Assembly: GCF_025960875.1 (NCBI RefSeq)
Contig: NZ_JAODLR010000002.1
Location: 248,001 to 312,000 of the forward strand
DNA from: Crystallibacter permensis
GTDB lineage: Bacteria; Actinomycetota; Actinomycetes; Actinomycetales; Micrococcaceae
Direction of reading: 5' to 3'
DNA: 64,000 bases
In this document: positions 18,048-26,347 of the stretch, piece after piece
Numbering within the stretch: position 1 is the stretch's first letter
Layout of the letters: each line of letters starts with the position of its first letter
The notes under the pieces: model-generated
What the model was told of the DNA's origin: nothing
The model's database searches: none
Seen by the model: only the letters and a program-made list of their open reading frames with translations
Position numbers and translations under genes: made by a program

Positions 18048-18749
18048 TTACAGCTTGTCCTCCGACTTCACGAGACCGCACTTATAGGCGGCGGCAACTG
18101 CCTGGGCACGGTCGGTGATGCCGAGTTTGAGGAAGATCCTGTGCAGGTGCGTCTTGACGGTCGCTTCGCTGAGGAACAAGTGAGCCGCAATCTGCGCATT
18201 ATTCAATCCGTGTGCTGCGACGGCGAGCACTTCACGTTCACGGGCGGTCAACCGCCCCATCTCCTTTGTGGTGGGCAGCCGGGCATCGGGCCGGCCGGCG
18301 AAATCGACCAGCAGGCCCCGTGTGACGGCAGGATCCAGCCAACCGTCCCCTTCCGCCAGCGAGCGTACGGCGTCGCCGAGGCCTTTGGGAGCCGAGCTCT
18401 TGAGAATGAAGCCCGACGCACCGGAGCGCAGTGCGGCCCGGACGGCCTCGTCATCGCCGAATGTGGTCAAGACGAGCACGGAAGGCACGTTCTCCACACC
18501 GTTCAGGAAATCGTCAGAGGTGAGAATCTCCGTGGCCTCCACGCCGCTCATCACCGGCATGCGGATGTCCATGACCACCACGTCAGGCTGCAGGTTCCGT
18601 GCCATATCGACGGCGGCTTCACCGTCCTGTGCTTCCCCAACCACGGTGACGTCCGGTTCAGACTCCAACAGCATTGTCAGCCCGGCGCGGACCAAGGCCT
18701 CGTCATCGGCCAAGAGAACGCGAATCCCGTCGCCGGCAGTTTGGGCCAT
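18048..18749 (-). CDS. Response regulator, NarL/FixJ family
   Basis: 233 residues: a receiver domain (about 10-130) with acidic pair LLADDE, phosphoacceptor Asp in VVMDIRMPVMSG, and LTTFGD and GFILKSS switch residues, then a LuxR-type helix-turn-helix (LTAREREVLAVAAHGLNNAQ, LFLSEATVKTHLHRI). Its ATG overlaps the histidine kinase stop (TGATG), so the pair is co-expressed. It receives phosphate from the adjacent kinase; targets unknown. Confidence 0.92.
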   Translation of the reverse strand: MAQTAGDGIRVLLADDEALVRAGLTMLLESEPDVTVVGEAQDGEAAVDMARNLQPDVVVMDIRMPVMSGVEATEILTSDDFLNGVENVPSVLVLTTFGDDEAVRAALRSGASGFILKSSAPKGLGDAVRSLAEGDGWLDPAVTRGLLVDFAGRPDARLPTTKEMGRLTAREREVLAVAAHGLNNAQIAAHLFLSEATVKTHLHRIFLKLGITDRAQAVAAAYKCGLVKSEDKL

Positions 18750-19972
18750 CAGATCCTACCCAGATGCAGCCGGCGGAACCTGCTGTGCCGGTCGGCGGTG
18801 CCGGTATTGGTAGGCGCGGCGGTCGGAAATGCGGCCGACACGAGGAAGCCGCCATCCGGTGTAGGGCCTGCCGCAAGGCTGCCGGAAGCAGCTCTGGCGC
18901 GTTCCTGCATTCCGAGCAGGCCGTGTCCTGTGGACAGGTTCTGCGGGGCCGCGGGACCGGCCCCCTGGGAGCGGACCGATAGACGGACCTCGTCCTGCTG
19001 CCAGGTTATCTGCACCATAACGGGGCGGCTGGCATCCGCGTATTTTGCCGCATTGGTCAGTGCTTCCTGGGCTATCCTGTACGCGGAAAAATCCACACCT
19101 GCTTCGAGCGGAACGGGGGCACCGACTACTTCCAGCAACACTTTCCGACCCGTTTCCCGAAGCGCTTCGACGAGCCCGCCAACATCATCCAGCCGACTTG
19201 GCGGGGCGGCTTCAGCCGGCATCAGGGCATCTGCTGGCCCGGAAGGCCCCGCAGGCACCAGCAGACCGAGCATCCGGCGCAGCTCGGTGATCGCCTGCGT
19301 GCCGAGTTGGTTAACGCTCCCCAACGCAGCGCGGGCCCGTTCCGGATTGCTGTCCAGCATCTTTTCGGCGCCAGCTGCCTGCAGCACCATCAAGCTCACG
19401 GCATGGGCCACCACATCATGCAGCTCCCGAGCAATGCGGCTGCGTTCATCTGCTGCTGCCAGCTGAGCCGTCAGCCGGCGTTGCCGGGCAGCACTGCGTG
19501 CCCAGCGGCCGGCGGCGAACGAGGCAATGGCCATCATGGTACCCAGAAGGCCACCGACCAGAATGATCTGGCCCGGCTCTCCGGCAGGCATGTAGTCCAG
19601 CTGCGCCACCACATTGACCATTACCAAGACCATTGCCAACGCGAAGCCCGTATACGAGGGACGCAGTCGGCAATGCCGCGCCACGCTGAAGAGGCCGAGG
19701 AATGCACCCAGCATCAGGACGGTGGGCGGCATAAGAATAGCAAAAACGACGCTGGCTAACACGGTCAAGAGCAGCATCAGCAGCGGGTGCTGGCGCCGCC
19801 ACATCAACGGCACATACACTGCCATACCCAGCAGCGGGACAGCATACGTGCCCAAGCCCGGCGGACTGGTCGCGGGGTCCCAGGAAATCAGCAGGTCCAG
19901 CACGTACAGCAGGGTCAGCACCACCACATCCAGAGCCGGTGAGACGCTTGTGGGAAGGTGGGGGCGACGCAT
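18749..19972 (-). CDS. Sensor histidine kinase, DesK/NarX-like (HisKA_3)
   Basis: 407 residues with about five to six transmembrane helices in the first 155 residues and no large extracellular sensor, so it probably senses a membrane state or ligand within the bilayer. The dimerisation motif RIARELHDVVAHAVS carries the phospho-His at 185. The ATPase domain shows YRIAQEALTNAAKYA and GHGLLGMQERA; the G1 box is degraded to RSQGAGPA where DNG would be expected, which is tolerated in this family but notable. It is translationally coupled to the response regulator and ends the divergent block before the trypsin-like gene. Confidence 0.88.
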   Translation of the reverse strand: MRRPHLPTSVSPALDVVVLTLLYVLDLLISWDPATSPPGLGTYAVPLLGMAVYVPLMWRRQHPLLMLLLTVLASVVFAILMPPTVLMLGAFLGLFSVARHCRLRPSYTGFALAMVLVMVNVVAQLDYMPAGEPGQIILVGGLLGTMMAIASFAAGRWARSAARQRRLTAQLAAADERSRIARELHDVVAHAVSLMVLQAAGAEKMLDSNPERARAALGSVNQLGTQAITELRRMLGLLVPAGPSGPADALMPAEAAPPSRLDDVGGLVEALRETGRKVLLEVVGAPVPLEAGVDFSAYRIAQEALTNAAKYADASRPVMVQITWQQDEVRLSVRSQGAGPAAPQNLSTGHGLLGMQERARAASGSLAAGPTPDGGFLVSAAFPTAAPTNTGTADRHSRFRRLHLGRI

Positions 19973-19978
19973 GGCGGG

Positions 19979-20611
19979 CTACCCGCATCTCTTGAAGAAA
20001 CAGAGCAGGATCCGGCTCGGCGGTTCCGGTTCCTCTGCCGGCTTCTCCGCGTCCTGCGCACTCTGCGCAAAGGTTCTGGTCCGACCGGAGGGCTGATCCG
20101 CGGCGGGATCGTATCTCTTGATCCGGGGCTTTTCATCCGCGGCTTCCCAATCCGCCACCGGACCCAATACTTGGCCCACCGGCCCATCCTGTGGTTCGGA
20201 CGGCAACGCACCGGCGGCCTGCAAGGCGGCACAGACATCCCAGTTGTCGCCGAGTCCCTGGGTGAAGACGTCCTCGTCGATATCGTCCAGGTTGACGTGC
20301 GTGCGCACGGGATACCGGGGTGTGTGGGCCAGCCTGATCATTGCAACGGACCCGCTGCCTGCGCCGTCGTGCCCGAGGATGTCGATTTCATCCATCTTGA
20401 TCCGCTCCACTGCGGCGCTGCCATTGCGGGGGTCGGTGGCCAGAAGCACTTCCCAGTCCCGATCCACATCTTGGGTCCACGAACTGTCCCGGCAGAGCAC
20501 AAGGCTATCGCTGATCAGCGTCCCCCAGACCGTATGCCGCTCTTCCACATCCGCCGGCCCCGGCTTCTGTATTGAGACGAAAGGCTGGCAAAACTGTTCC
20601 GTAGTGTCCAT
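19979..20611 (-). CDS. Trypsin-fold protein apparently lacking the catalytic residues
   Basis: 210 residues from ATG 20611 (AAGGAAG upstream). The N-terminal part reads like a chymotrypsin-fold barrel: VSIQKPG, then WGTLISDSLVLC, DWEVLLA, VERIKMDEIDI, and SVAMIRLAHTPRYPV. Where active enzymes have the catalytic His (AAHC) this has LCRDSSW, the DIAL-type Asp is replaced in GSVAMIRL, and no GDSGG follows. The C-terminus is a charged, proline-rich tail ending RILLCFFKRCG. No signal peptide. It is separated from the SARP gene by only 90 bases on the same strand and lies beside the metalloprotease-caspase cassette, where it could be a decoy, binding partner or effector. The fold call is tentative. 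Confidence 0.5.
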   Translation of the reverse strand: MDTTEQFCQPFVSIQKPGPADVEERHTVWGTLISDSLVLCRDSSWTQDVDRDWEVLLATDPRNGSAAVERIKMDEIDILGHDGAGSGSVAMIRLAHTPRYPVRTHVNLDDIDEDVFTQGLGDNWDVCAALQAAGALPSEPQDGPVGQVLGPVADWEAADEKPRIKRYDPAADQPSGRTRTFAQSAQDAEKPAEEPEPPSRILLCFFKRCG

Positions 20612-20701
20612 TACTAGCTTCCTTACCGCTGTACCGATTATCCCGCTACCGGTCTTCTAACTCCATGGAACAAAGCGACAGTTTCCGTGGTCAACCCTGC
20701 A

Positions 20702-21424
20702 CTAAGCCCATCGGATGGAATCCATCAGACCGGAGATCTGAATAGAGGGACTGACTCCGAATTCCCGGTACAGCGTCTCCTCGAATTCATCCAGTGCACG
20801 CAGGGCAGAACCACGGTTTCCGAGGGCCAAATGGGCCCTGACCAACAGCGTCAAAGCGATCTCATTCACGGGTTCAAGGCTCAGGGTAGACGCAGCCGCC
20901 TCCAGTGCTTTAGGAGGCTTGCCCACCTCAAGAAACCACGCCGCAAGCCGTTCCAGATAGGACACCCGCATCTGCAGCAGCCGCCGCTGTTCCTGGGTTA
21001 CCCACTCGTCGTACCAGCCCGGCAATAGCTCCGCCCACTGTTTGACGCGGGAAAAGGCCATGGCGTTAGTTTCCGGCTCCGGGCGTGAAAGTTCGTGCCA
21101 CAAGTCATGGAGATCAACCTGAACCCGCGGCCCAAGCCCCAGGGTCCGGCCGTCAACATCCAGCAGTCCCGGAAGGTCGCGGGTGACGTAGTGGACGCTG
21201 ACCCGAAGGTTCTCGGAAGACCGGAGTTCGGGGCTGTCCGGCCACAGCAACCCGCTCAGATAATTCCGCGGTGCCGGTCCGGCTATGGCCACGGCGGCGA
21301 TAAGCCTTTGCTGGCGCAAGGCCACGGAAACCACCTCGTCGTCGCGGCTCAGGCGCCAGCATTGCAGCAGAGACAGACTGTATTCCCTGGACGTTTTTCC
21401 TTTGCTTACTGCGGCCGAAGACAT
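20702..21424 (-). CDS. SARP-type transcriptional activator (winged helix plus BTAD)
   Basis: About 240 residues. The N-terminal winged-helix part (YLSGLLWPDSPELRSSENLR, then DVDGRTLGLGPRVQVDLHDL) is followed by a bacterial transcriptional activation domain (about 100-240) with PGWYDEWVTQEQRRLLQMRV, the TPR-like LEPVNEIALTLLVRAHLALG, and YREFGVSPS. These are standard for AfsR/DnrI-type regulators. ATG 21424 has GGGGGG upstream; an alternative start at 21505 would add 27 residues. It is divergent from the metalloprotease gene at 21661, so it is the natural candidate for controlling that cassette. Confidence 0.85.
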   Translation of the reverse strand: MSSAAVSKGKTSREYSLSLLQCWRLSRDDEVVSVALRQQRLIAAVAIAGPAPRNYLSGLLWPDSPELRSSENLRVSVHYVTRDLPGLLDVDGRTLGLGPRVQVDLHDLWHELSRPEPETNAMAFSRVKQWAELLPGWYDEWVTQEQRRLLQMRVSYLERLAAWFLEVGKPPKALEAAASTLSLEPVNEIALTLLVRAHLALGNRGSALRALDEFEETLYREFGVSPSIQISGLMDSIRWA

Positions 21425-21660
21425 AAGCCCCCCACTGTCGATCGCCGGCAATCCCCCGATACCAACCTTTGACTCGACGATCCTCACTTGAAGCAAAGGA
21501 GTCAATGATTTTCAGCAAGTTCACAGGTAGGCCAGGCTTGCAACGCAACAGATGGTAATGCTCCAGTAACACTTCACGGGCTATACCGGGTAAACGTTCT
21601 GCCCGGCAATAAGCGGGGCAAGGCGCCATCGATTGATACGGCCGCCAGCAGGAGAAACTC

Positions 21661-22362
21661 GTGGAACAGAACCAGGGAACCGGAACTAACCGGAATCATT
21701 TTTGCACCATACGGACAGTCCGGCCGCCCACCGGCAATACCAAGGCCGCGCTGCTGAATGATACAAAGTGGAACGCCACCCAACTCACTGTCGGCTTCCT
21801 CGAGGGTGACGCTGATCTGCAGCAGCGCGTGTTGACGTCGGCGCGTAAATGGACCGGTCCGGACGTCGCGAATCTGAAATTTCTGGAGGCCACTGATGGC
21901 CCGAGCGATATCCGGGTCGCCTTCCTGCAAGGTGACGGATCCTGGTCCTATCTCGGAACCCAGGCCCAGCACATCGCCACCGGCGAGCCGACCATGAACT
22001 TCGGTTGGCTGACGCCTGAATCGACCGACGACGAAGTCGATGAGGTGGTACTTCACGAGTTCGGCCACGCCATCGGGCTGATCCATGAGCACCAGAATCC
22101 CCAACGGCCAATCCAGTGGAACCGCGCGGCTGTCATCGCCGATCTGTCCGGCCCACCGAACAACTGGGATGAGCAGACCATCGAGCACAATATCTTCGGC
22201 AAGTACAACACGGCGCAGGTCACCGGAACGGACACGGACAGTTCTTCCATCATGATGTATCCCATTCCGCTGTCCTGGACCACCGACGGCTTCTCCGCCG
22301 GCTTCAACTCCAGGTTGTCCGGGACCGACATCGAATTTATCCGTGGCGCCTATCCTTGGTGA
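21661..22362 (+). CDS. Intracellular zinc metalloprotease, HExxHxxGxxH type (cassette copy 1)
   Basis: 233 residues, GTG start with AGGAG six bases upstream and no signal peptide, so the enzyme is predicted cytoplasmic. The zinc site is HEFGHAIGLIH (H132, E133, H136, H142), and a Met-turn follows in SSIMMYPIP (M198/M199), marking a metzincin of the astacin/matrixin type. Metzincins are usually secreted, so the cytoplasmic form is unusual. The last residues (FIRGAYPW) resemble the end of short matrixin-like domains. The gene begins a three-gene operon with the caspase-like and small partner genes. A close paralogue lies at 53639-54328. Confidence 0.88.
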   Translation: MEQNQGTGTNRNHFCTIRTVRPPTGNTKAALLNDTKWNATQLTVGFLEGDADLQQRVLTSARKWTGPDVANLKFLEATDGPSDIRVAFLQGDGSWSYLGTQAQHIATGEPTMNFGWLTPESTDDEVDEVVLHEFGHAIGLIHEHQNPQRPIQWNRAAVIADLSGPPNNWDEQTIEHNIFGKYNTAQVTGTDTDSSSIMMYPIPLSWTTDGFSAGFNSRLSGTDIEFIRGAYPW

Positions 22363-22391
22363 GCGGTTCAGCCTAAAAAGGGGGCCAGAGC

Positions 22392-24770
22392 ATGGCTGAC
22401 TACGCCATCGTCGTCGGCATCTCGCACTATCCCAAGTTCGCTACCGCAGACACCACGGCCGACCTGCAGGGACCGGACACGGATGCGAAGGACATCCATG
22501 ACTGGCTCATCGATGCCGACGGCGGAGGGCTGAGCTCCGAGAACGTGCGGTTGATCCGTTCGGCGGACTTCCATCCGCCCAAGCCTGACGAACCGGAGCC
22601 GGAAGAAGCCACCATCAGGCGTGCCTTGACCTGGCTCGAGGAGGAGACCGCGGACCGGCCGGGGGACCGGTTGTACCTGTACTTCTCCGGGCACGGTTTC
22701 GCCCCGGTGCTTGAAGAAGGAGCGCTGTTTACCGCCGAGGCTACCAACACCATCCCGTCCTACGTGTATGCCTATGACTGGATGCGCAATTTCCGCAAGG
22801 CCCGGCGTTTCAGGGACGTCGTCCTGTGGATGGACTGCTGCATGACCCACCACCAGACCATCCCGGTCAGCAGTGTTCCCATCCGCGCCGGTGTGGGAAC
22901 CGGCGTGCCGGGTCCTGCCTTCGTGGCCGTTGCCGCCCAGACAAAGAGCGCCTTGGAACACCAGATGGCGGATGGACAAGTTCACGGCGTCTTCAGCTGG
23001 ACGCTGCTGCACGGGCTGCGGGGTGGCGCCACGGACGAACACGGCCGGGTGACTTCCGAAAGCCTCAAGGCCTTCCTGCATGACACCATGCCGCAGTTCC
23101 TTCCGGAGGACGTGCGCAATGCCTCCGCGGTGGACCTGCACCCCTTCATCCGGGCGGATGCCGGCATCACCTTCCGCCGGTTCCGCAACCGGCCGGCCTA
23201 TCTGGTCACGCTGGCCTTCCCCCGGGACCTCACCGGACTGGAACTAAAGGTCTGGACCGGAAGGCCGCACGCCGCCGTCGTTATGGAAAAGATCACCGGA
23301 AGGAGTTGGACCGGTGATTTTGTCCGCGGCCTGTACGTCGCGGAAGTTCCGGACGCAGGCTTCCGTCACGGTTTTCAGGTCACCGGATCCGGGCCGATGG
23401 AAGTGGAAGTGCGCGATACCGGGCCGCGGGTTCTGCCGCCTCATCCCACCCGGCTTTTCACCCTCGATGTGCAGACAGCCAATCCCGCTGCCTCGGTCTC
23501 CATCATGGACCACACGCTCAAGCGAATCTTCTCGGACACCGGGGCGCTGCACGAGTTCGACGCCCCTGGCGTTTACAAGATCAGGACTGAACTCGGGCGC
23601 GACATATCAACGGTGCTCGAACGCATCATTTTGTTGGACCAGGACATGCAACCCGCGATGTCCGCTTCGCCTGAGGTACCCTCCCCTGCGCCCATCCCCG
23701 GAACCGCGCTGATCCACGAATCGCATGTAGCGCGCTTTCGCGAGGGGGCCCAGGCCGACAGCCGCGCCGGCGCCGCCTTGGACGCCCCTACCATTTCCGT
23801 GCTGGTCCGTTACTGGCTGGATCCGGAGGACCGCCCGCAGCTTCCCCTGGCCCACCCGATGGAGGGGCTGGAACTGATCTCGCCGGACGGAACAGTCATC
23901 GCCTCCCTGCTCGAGGACAGCAGTCTGGATAGCTCCTCCCCTACGGACCCGGTTGCTGTGTGGGCACGACGGGTGGCGCCCGGCGCCTACTACCTCCGCC
24001 AGACCTTCCGCAGCGGCCGCACGGGAGAGGCCAGCGTTATAGCTTGCGGAGAATGGCTCACCCAGATTGCCTTGCAACGCTCCCCGGCGGAGCTGGTGCC
24101 CGGGCTCGCTGCCAATGACGTTGTACCGCTGGTGGACGCGGCCGTCTTTATGCGCCCCTACGGCGTGGCAGGCTCAGTAGAGCAGGACCGCGTCGTGGAG
24201 TCAGCCCGCCTGGGACTAGCGCAGGGGCGGGATCTGCTCGGCAAGAGCCACGGAATGAATCTGCAGCGGCTCTTGCTGGAAGAGTACAACGATCCAATTG
24301 CCGGCATCCTCGGTTGCTATCTGCTGCTCATCGCCATGGAACACAGCCAGCGCGGGGCGGAAGCCCGGCAAGCCGCCTTCGACGCTGCCGTGGTCCGGCT
24401 CGGGAAAATGGTGGGATACGTGCACCCGGACGTAGCCGCCCTGTCGCTGCGCTGCAGGGACCCCGCCCTACACACCACCGAGCCCTTCACCGTACCGCCG
24501 ATTTTCAGGGCCGGCTGGCAGCTCATGACGCAAGCCAGCTATGCAAACCCCGAACTGCTACCGGCATCGCTCTGGGAACGGGTGCATGCGGTGACGAATT
24601 TCGGTCCGTTCCTGGCCTGGGCCTCCGACCCCGGGTCAAAACGTGTGCACGCCCGCCAACTGGAGCACTGGATCCAGCGCAGCGGCGCGACGGACAGCCA
24701 GGACGCCGCACGCAGGCTTCTCATTCCCGCCCGGGCAATCGGCGTAACAGGGCAGGGATCGAATGTTTGA
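22392..24770 (+). CDS. Caspase-like (C14) protein with large conserved C-terminal region (cassette copy 1)
   Basis: 792 residues. The caspase-fold domain (about 1-245) has the catalytic His in YFSGHGFAP (H101) and Cys in WMDCCMTH (C149 or C150). Two adjacent cysteines make the nucleophile ambiguous; by the usual DC pattern C149 is likeliest. Residues about 255-560 look like beta-rich domains (LELKVWTGRPHAAVV, GALHEFDAPGVYKIR, APGAYYLRQTFRSGRTGEA). Residues about 595-770 form a helical region (LAQGRDLLG, AGILGCYLLLIAME, HPDVAALSLRC, RVHAVTNFGPFLAW) that I do not recognise. No signal peptide or membrane segment. It starts 29 bases after the metalloprotease gene, and its stop overlaps the next start by eight bases. 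The paralogue is at 54355-56727. Confidence 0.88.
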   Translation: MADYAIVVGISHYPKFATADTTADLQGPDTDAKDIHDWLIDADGGGLSSENVRLIRSADFHPPKPDEPEPEEATIRRALTWLEEETADRPGDRLYLYFSGHGFAPVLEEGALFTAEATNTIPSYVYAYDWMRNFRKARRFRDVVLWMDCCMTHHQTIPVSSVPIRAGVGTGVPGPAFVAVAAQTKSALEHQMADGQVHGVFSWTLLHGLRGGATDEHGRVTSESLKAFLHDTMPQFLPEDVRNASAVDLHPFIRADAGITFRRFRNRPAYLVTLAFPRDLTGLELKVWTGRPHAAVVMEKITGRSWTGDFVRGLYVAEVPDAGFRHGFQVTGSGPMEVEVRDTGPRVLPPHPTRLFTLDVQTANPAASVSIMDHTLKRIFSDTGALHEFDAPGVYKIRTELGRDISTVLERIILLDQDMQPAMSASPEVPSPAPIPGTALIHESHVARFREGAQADSRAGAALDAPTISVLVRYWLDPEDRPQLPLAHPMEGLELISPDGTVIASLLEDSSLDSSSPTDPVAVWARRVAPGAYYLRQTFRSGRTGEASVIACGEWLTQIALQRSPAELVPGLAANDVVPLVDAAVFMRPYGVAGSVEQDRVVESARLGLAQGRDLLGKSHGMNLQRLLLEEYNDPIAGILGCYLLLIAMEHSQRGAEARQAAFDAAVVRLGKMVGYVHPDVAALSLRCRDPALHTTEPFTVPPIFRAGWQLMTQASYANPELLPASLWERVHAVTNFGPFLAWASDPGSKRVHARQLEHWIQRSGATDSQDAARRLLIPARAIGVTGQGSNV

Positions 24771-25341
24771 ATATGCTGTGGCGGAGGGGGTGTTCGTATC
24801 GTTCCAGCGCTACCGCTGCCCCGCCGCTGACGGACTCACTGCGCTGCCCACAAGTGCCGGAGCGCTGCCCCTCTGCATCGTAGGTGCCGCAGATGCCGCG
24901 GCCCGTCTCCTCGTCGCCCTGCCCGCCGATGAGGCCTGCTGGATCGGCATCACCGGCGGACGCCATGCCGCTCCCGCGTTGATCGGCTTGCTGGCACGAA
25001 CCGGCGGGAATACCTGGTTGGATTTGCTTTCCGGCGTCGAGCTCCGGAACTTCACCGCCCACACGTCAACGCGTGTCCCGCCGTCGCGGCAGGTGATCGG
25101 CTTTCCAAAGAACGACGGCGGGTGGTTGCCTTTTTGCCTTGAGCCGGGTTTGGACGGACTACCGGCGTCGGGAGACCTGGTGCTAGTGGTGGGACCTGAT
25201 CCTGCCGGCGCTGCTGGCCAGCCCGGTGCTGTTACTGTGGAAATCCGTTTCGCCGGTGTCCAGGATTTTGAGCGGGACTGCGGCGAACGCGTGCCCGAGT
25301 TGAACACGGATTCGGTCTACAAGGGCCGGCGCCTGCCCTGA
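24763..25341 (+). CDS. Caspase-associated small protein of unknown function (cassette copy 1)
   Basis: 192 residues, ATG at 24763 inside the last codons of the caspase gene (eight-base overlap), which implies translational coupling. No known domain is recognised. Conserved positions shared with the copy at 56720-57337 include FQRY/FQRF, SAGALPLC, the stretch around EACWIGIT/EACWIGLT, a DGGWLPFC/DGWLALC segment and a C-terminal ECGERVP/DCGERVP. Predicted cytoplasmic. Because it is retained and coupled in both cassettes, it probably works with the caspase-like protein as inhibitor, adaptor or substrate; this is inference. Confidence 0.75.
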   Translation: MFEYAVAEGVFVSFQRYRCPAADGLTALPTSAGALPLCIVGAADAAARLLVALPADEACWIGITGGRHAAPALIGLLARTGGNTWLDLLSGVELRNFTAHTSTRVPPSRQVIGFPKNDGGWLPFCLEPGLDGLPASGDLVLVVGPDPAGAAGQPGAVTVEIRFAGVQDFERDCGERVPELNTDSVYKGRRLP

Positions 25342-25416
25342 CCGCTCAAGGTCCGCAGGACCTGATGGCGAAAGTTGGGCGCTGCATTTAGGCCGGCCGG
25401 AACTTAGACTTGAGCG

Positions 25417-26148
25417 ATGACAGAGAATTACGCCCGGACTCCCGTCGCGGAACAACTCCAAAACCTGATCCTCAGCAACGAGGATGTTGACGACTTCCTC
25501 GAGGATCTGGCCGTCTTTTCCTCCAACATCCTCGGCGGGGTTGTCGAGGTGCACTGCGGCGTGACCCTGAAGCGGGAGAAGCGGGCGCTCACGGTGGCCA
25601 GCAGCAGCGCCCAGGCCAAGCTGCTGGATGAAGTCCAGTACGGATTCGGCGACGGGCCGTGCCTGCATGCCATTGCCACCGAGCAAACAACGGTCATTGC
25701 CGATGTCCGCACGGATAACCGGTGGCCGGACTACTTCGCGGCCGTTGCCGAGTATGGCTTTTACTCCATGATGGGAGTGCCGCTGATCCTGGGCGAAAGC
25801 GGCGGTGCTGCCTTGAACTTCTATGCGCGGGAACCGGGCACTTTCGGACCCGCTTCGGTCCGGATTGCCGAAGGCTACGCAGCCCAAGCCTCGCGCACGC
25901 TGCAGCTGGCGCTGCGTCTTGCCCACCGCACGGAAACGGCAGACCATCTCAAGCGGGCCATGGACTCGCGGACCACTATCGATCTCGCCGTCGGCATCAT
26001 CATGGGCCAGAACCGCTGCAGCCAGGACGAGGCGTTCAGCATCCTGAAGAACGCCTCCAGCAGCCGGAACATCAAGCTCCGCGAGATCGCAGCCGGAATT
26101 GTGGCCTCCATCGGCCAGGGAGCGGCGCAAACATACTTCGATGACTAA
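25417..26148 (+). CDS. GAF-ANTAR domain antiterminator
   Basis: 243 residues. A GAF domain (about 15-165; FGDGPCLHAIATEQTTVIADV, YSMMGVPLIL) is followed by an ANTAR RNA-binding domain (about 175-235; DSRTTIDLAVGIIMGQNRCS, AFSILKNASSSRNIKLREIA). ANTAR proteins bind hairpin RNA to prevent termination, so this is a cytoplasmic post-transcriptional regulator with a small-ligand or redox sensor. The ATG lacks a strong ribosome site. Its placement 75 bases after the caspase cassette may be coincidental. Confidence 0.88.
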   Translation: MTENYARTPVAEQLQNLILSNEDVDDFLEDLAVFSSNILGGVVEVHCGVTLKREKRALTVASSSAQAKLLDEVQYGFGDGPCLHAIATEQTTVIADVRTDNRWPDYFAAVAEYGFYSMMGVPLILGESGGAALNFYAREPGTFGPASVRIAEGYAAQASRTLQLALRLAHRTETADHLKRAMDSRTTIDLAVGIIMGQNRCSQDEAFSILKNASSSRNIKLREIAAGIVASIGQGAAQTYFDD

Positions 26149-26347
26149 GCATGGAAGCTGCGCGATCGAAATGTGGAGTTCTGAGCGGTAAACTGGAAGT
26201 CGCATTATCGAGACCCGATAGGCATTAGATCTGGCAACCTAGCGGCGCTTGTCCTTCACCAACACCTTCTGCAAAGGACAAGCTACAGCATGGCTATCGT
26301 TCGCTGGCTAGTCGCTCAACGAGTCCGATTTGTGAGCGGTGACATAC

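Noticed and set aside
18006-19466. 486-codon plus-strand ORF over the two-component system
   Set aside because: The minus strand encodes intact kinase and response-regulator motifs; this frame has none.
20702-21424. SARP as marker of an antibiotic gene cluster
   Set aside because: No polyketide synthase, peptide synthetase or tailoring genes are nearby; control of the protease cassette is more likely.
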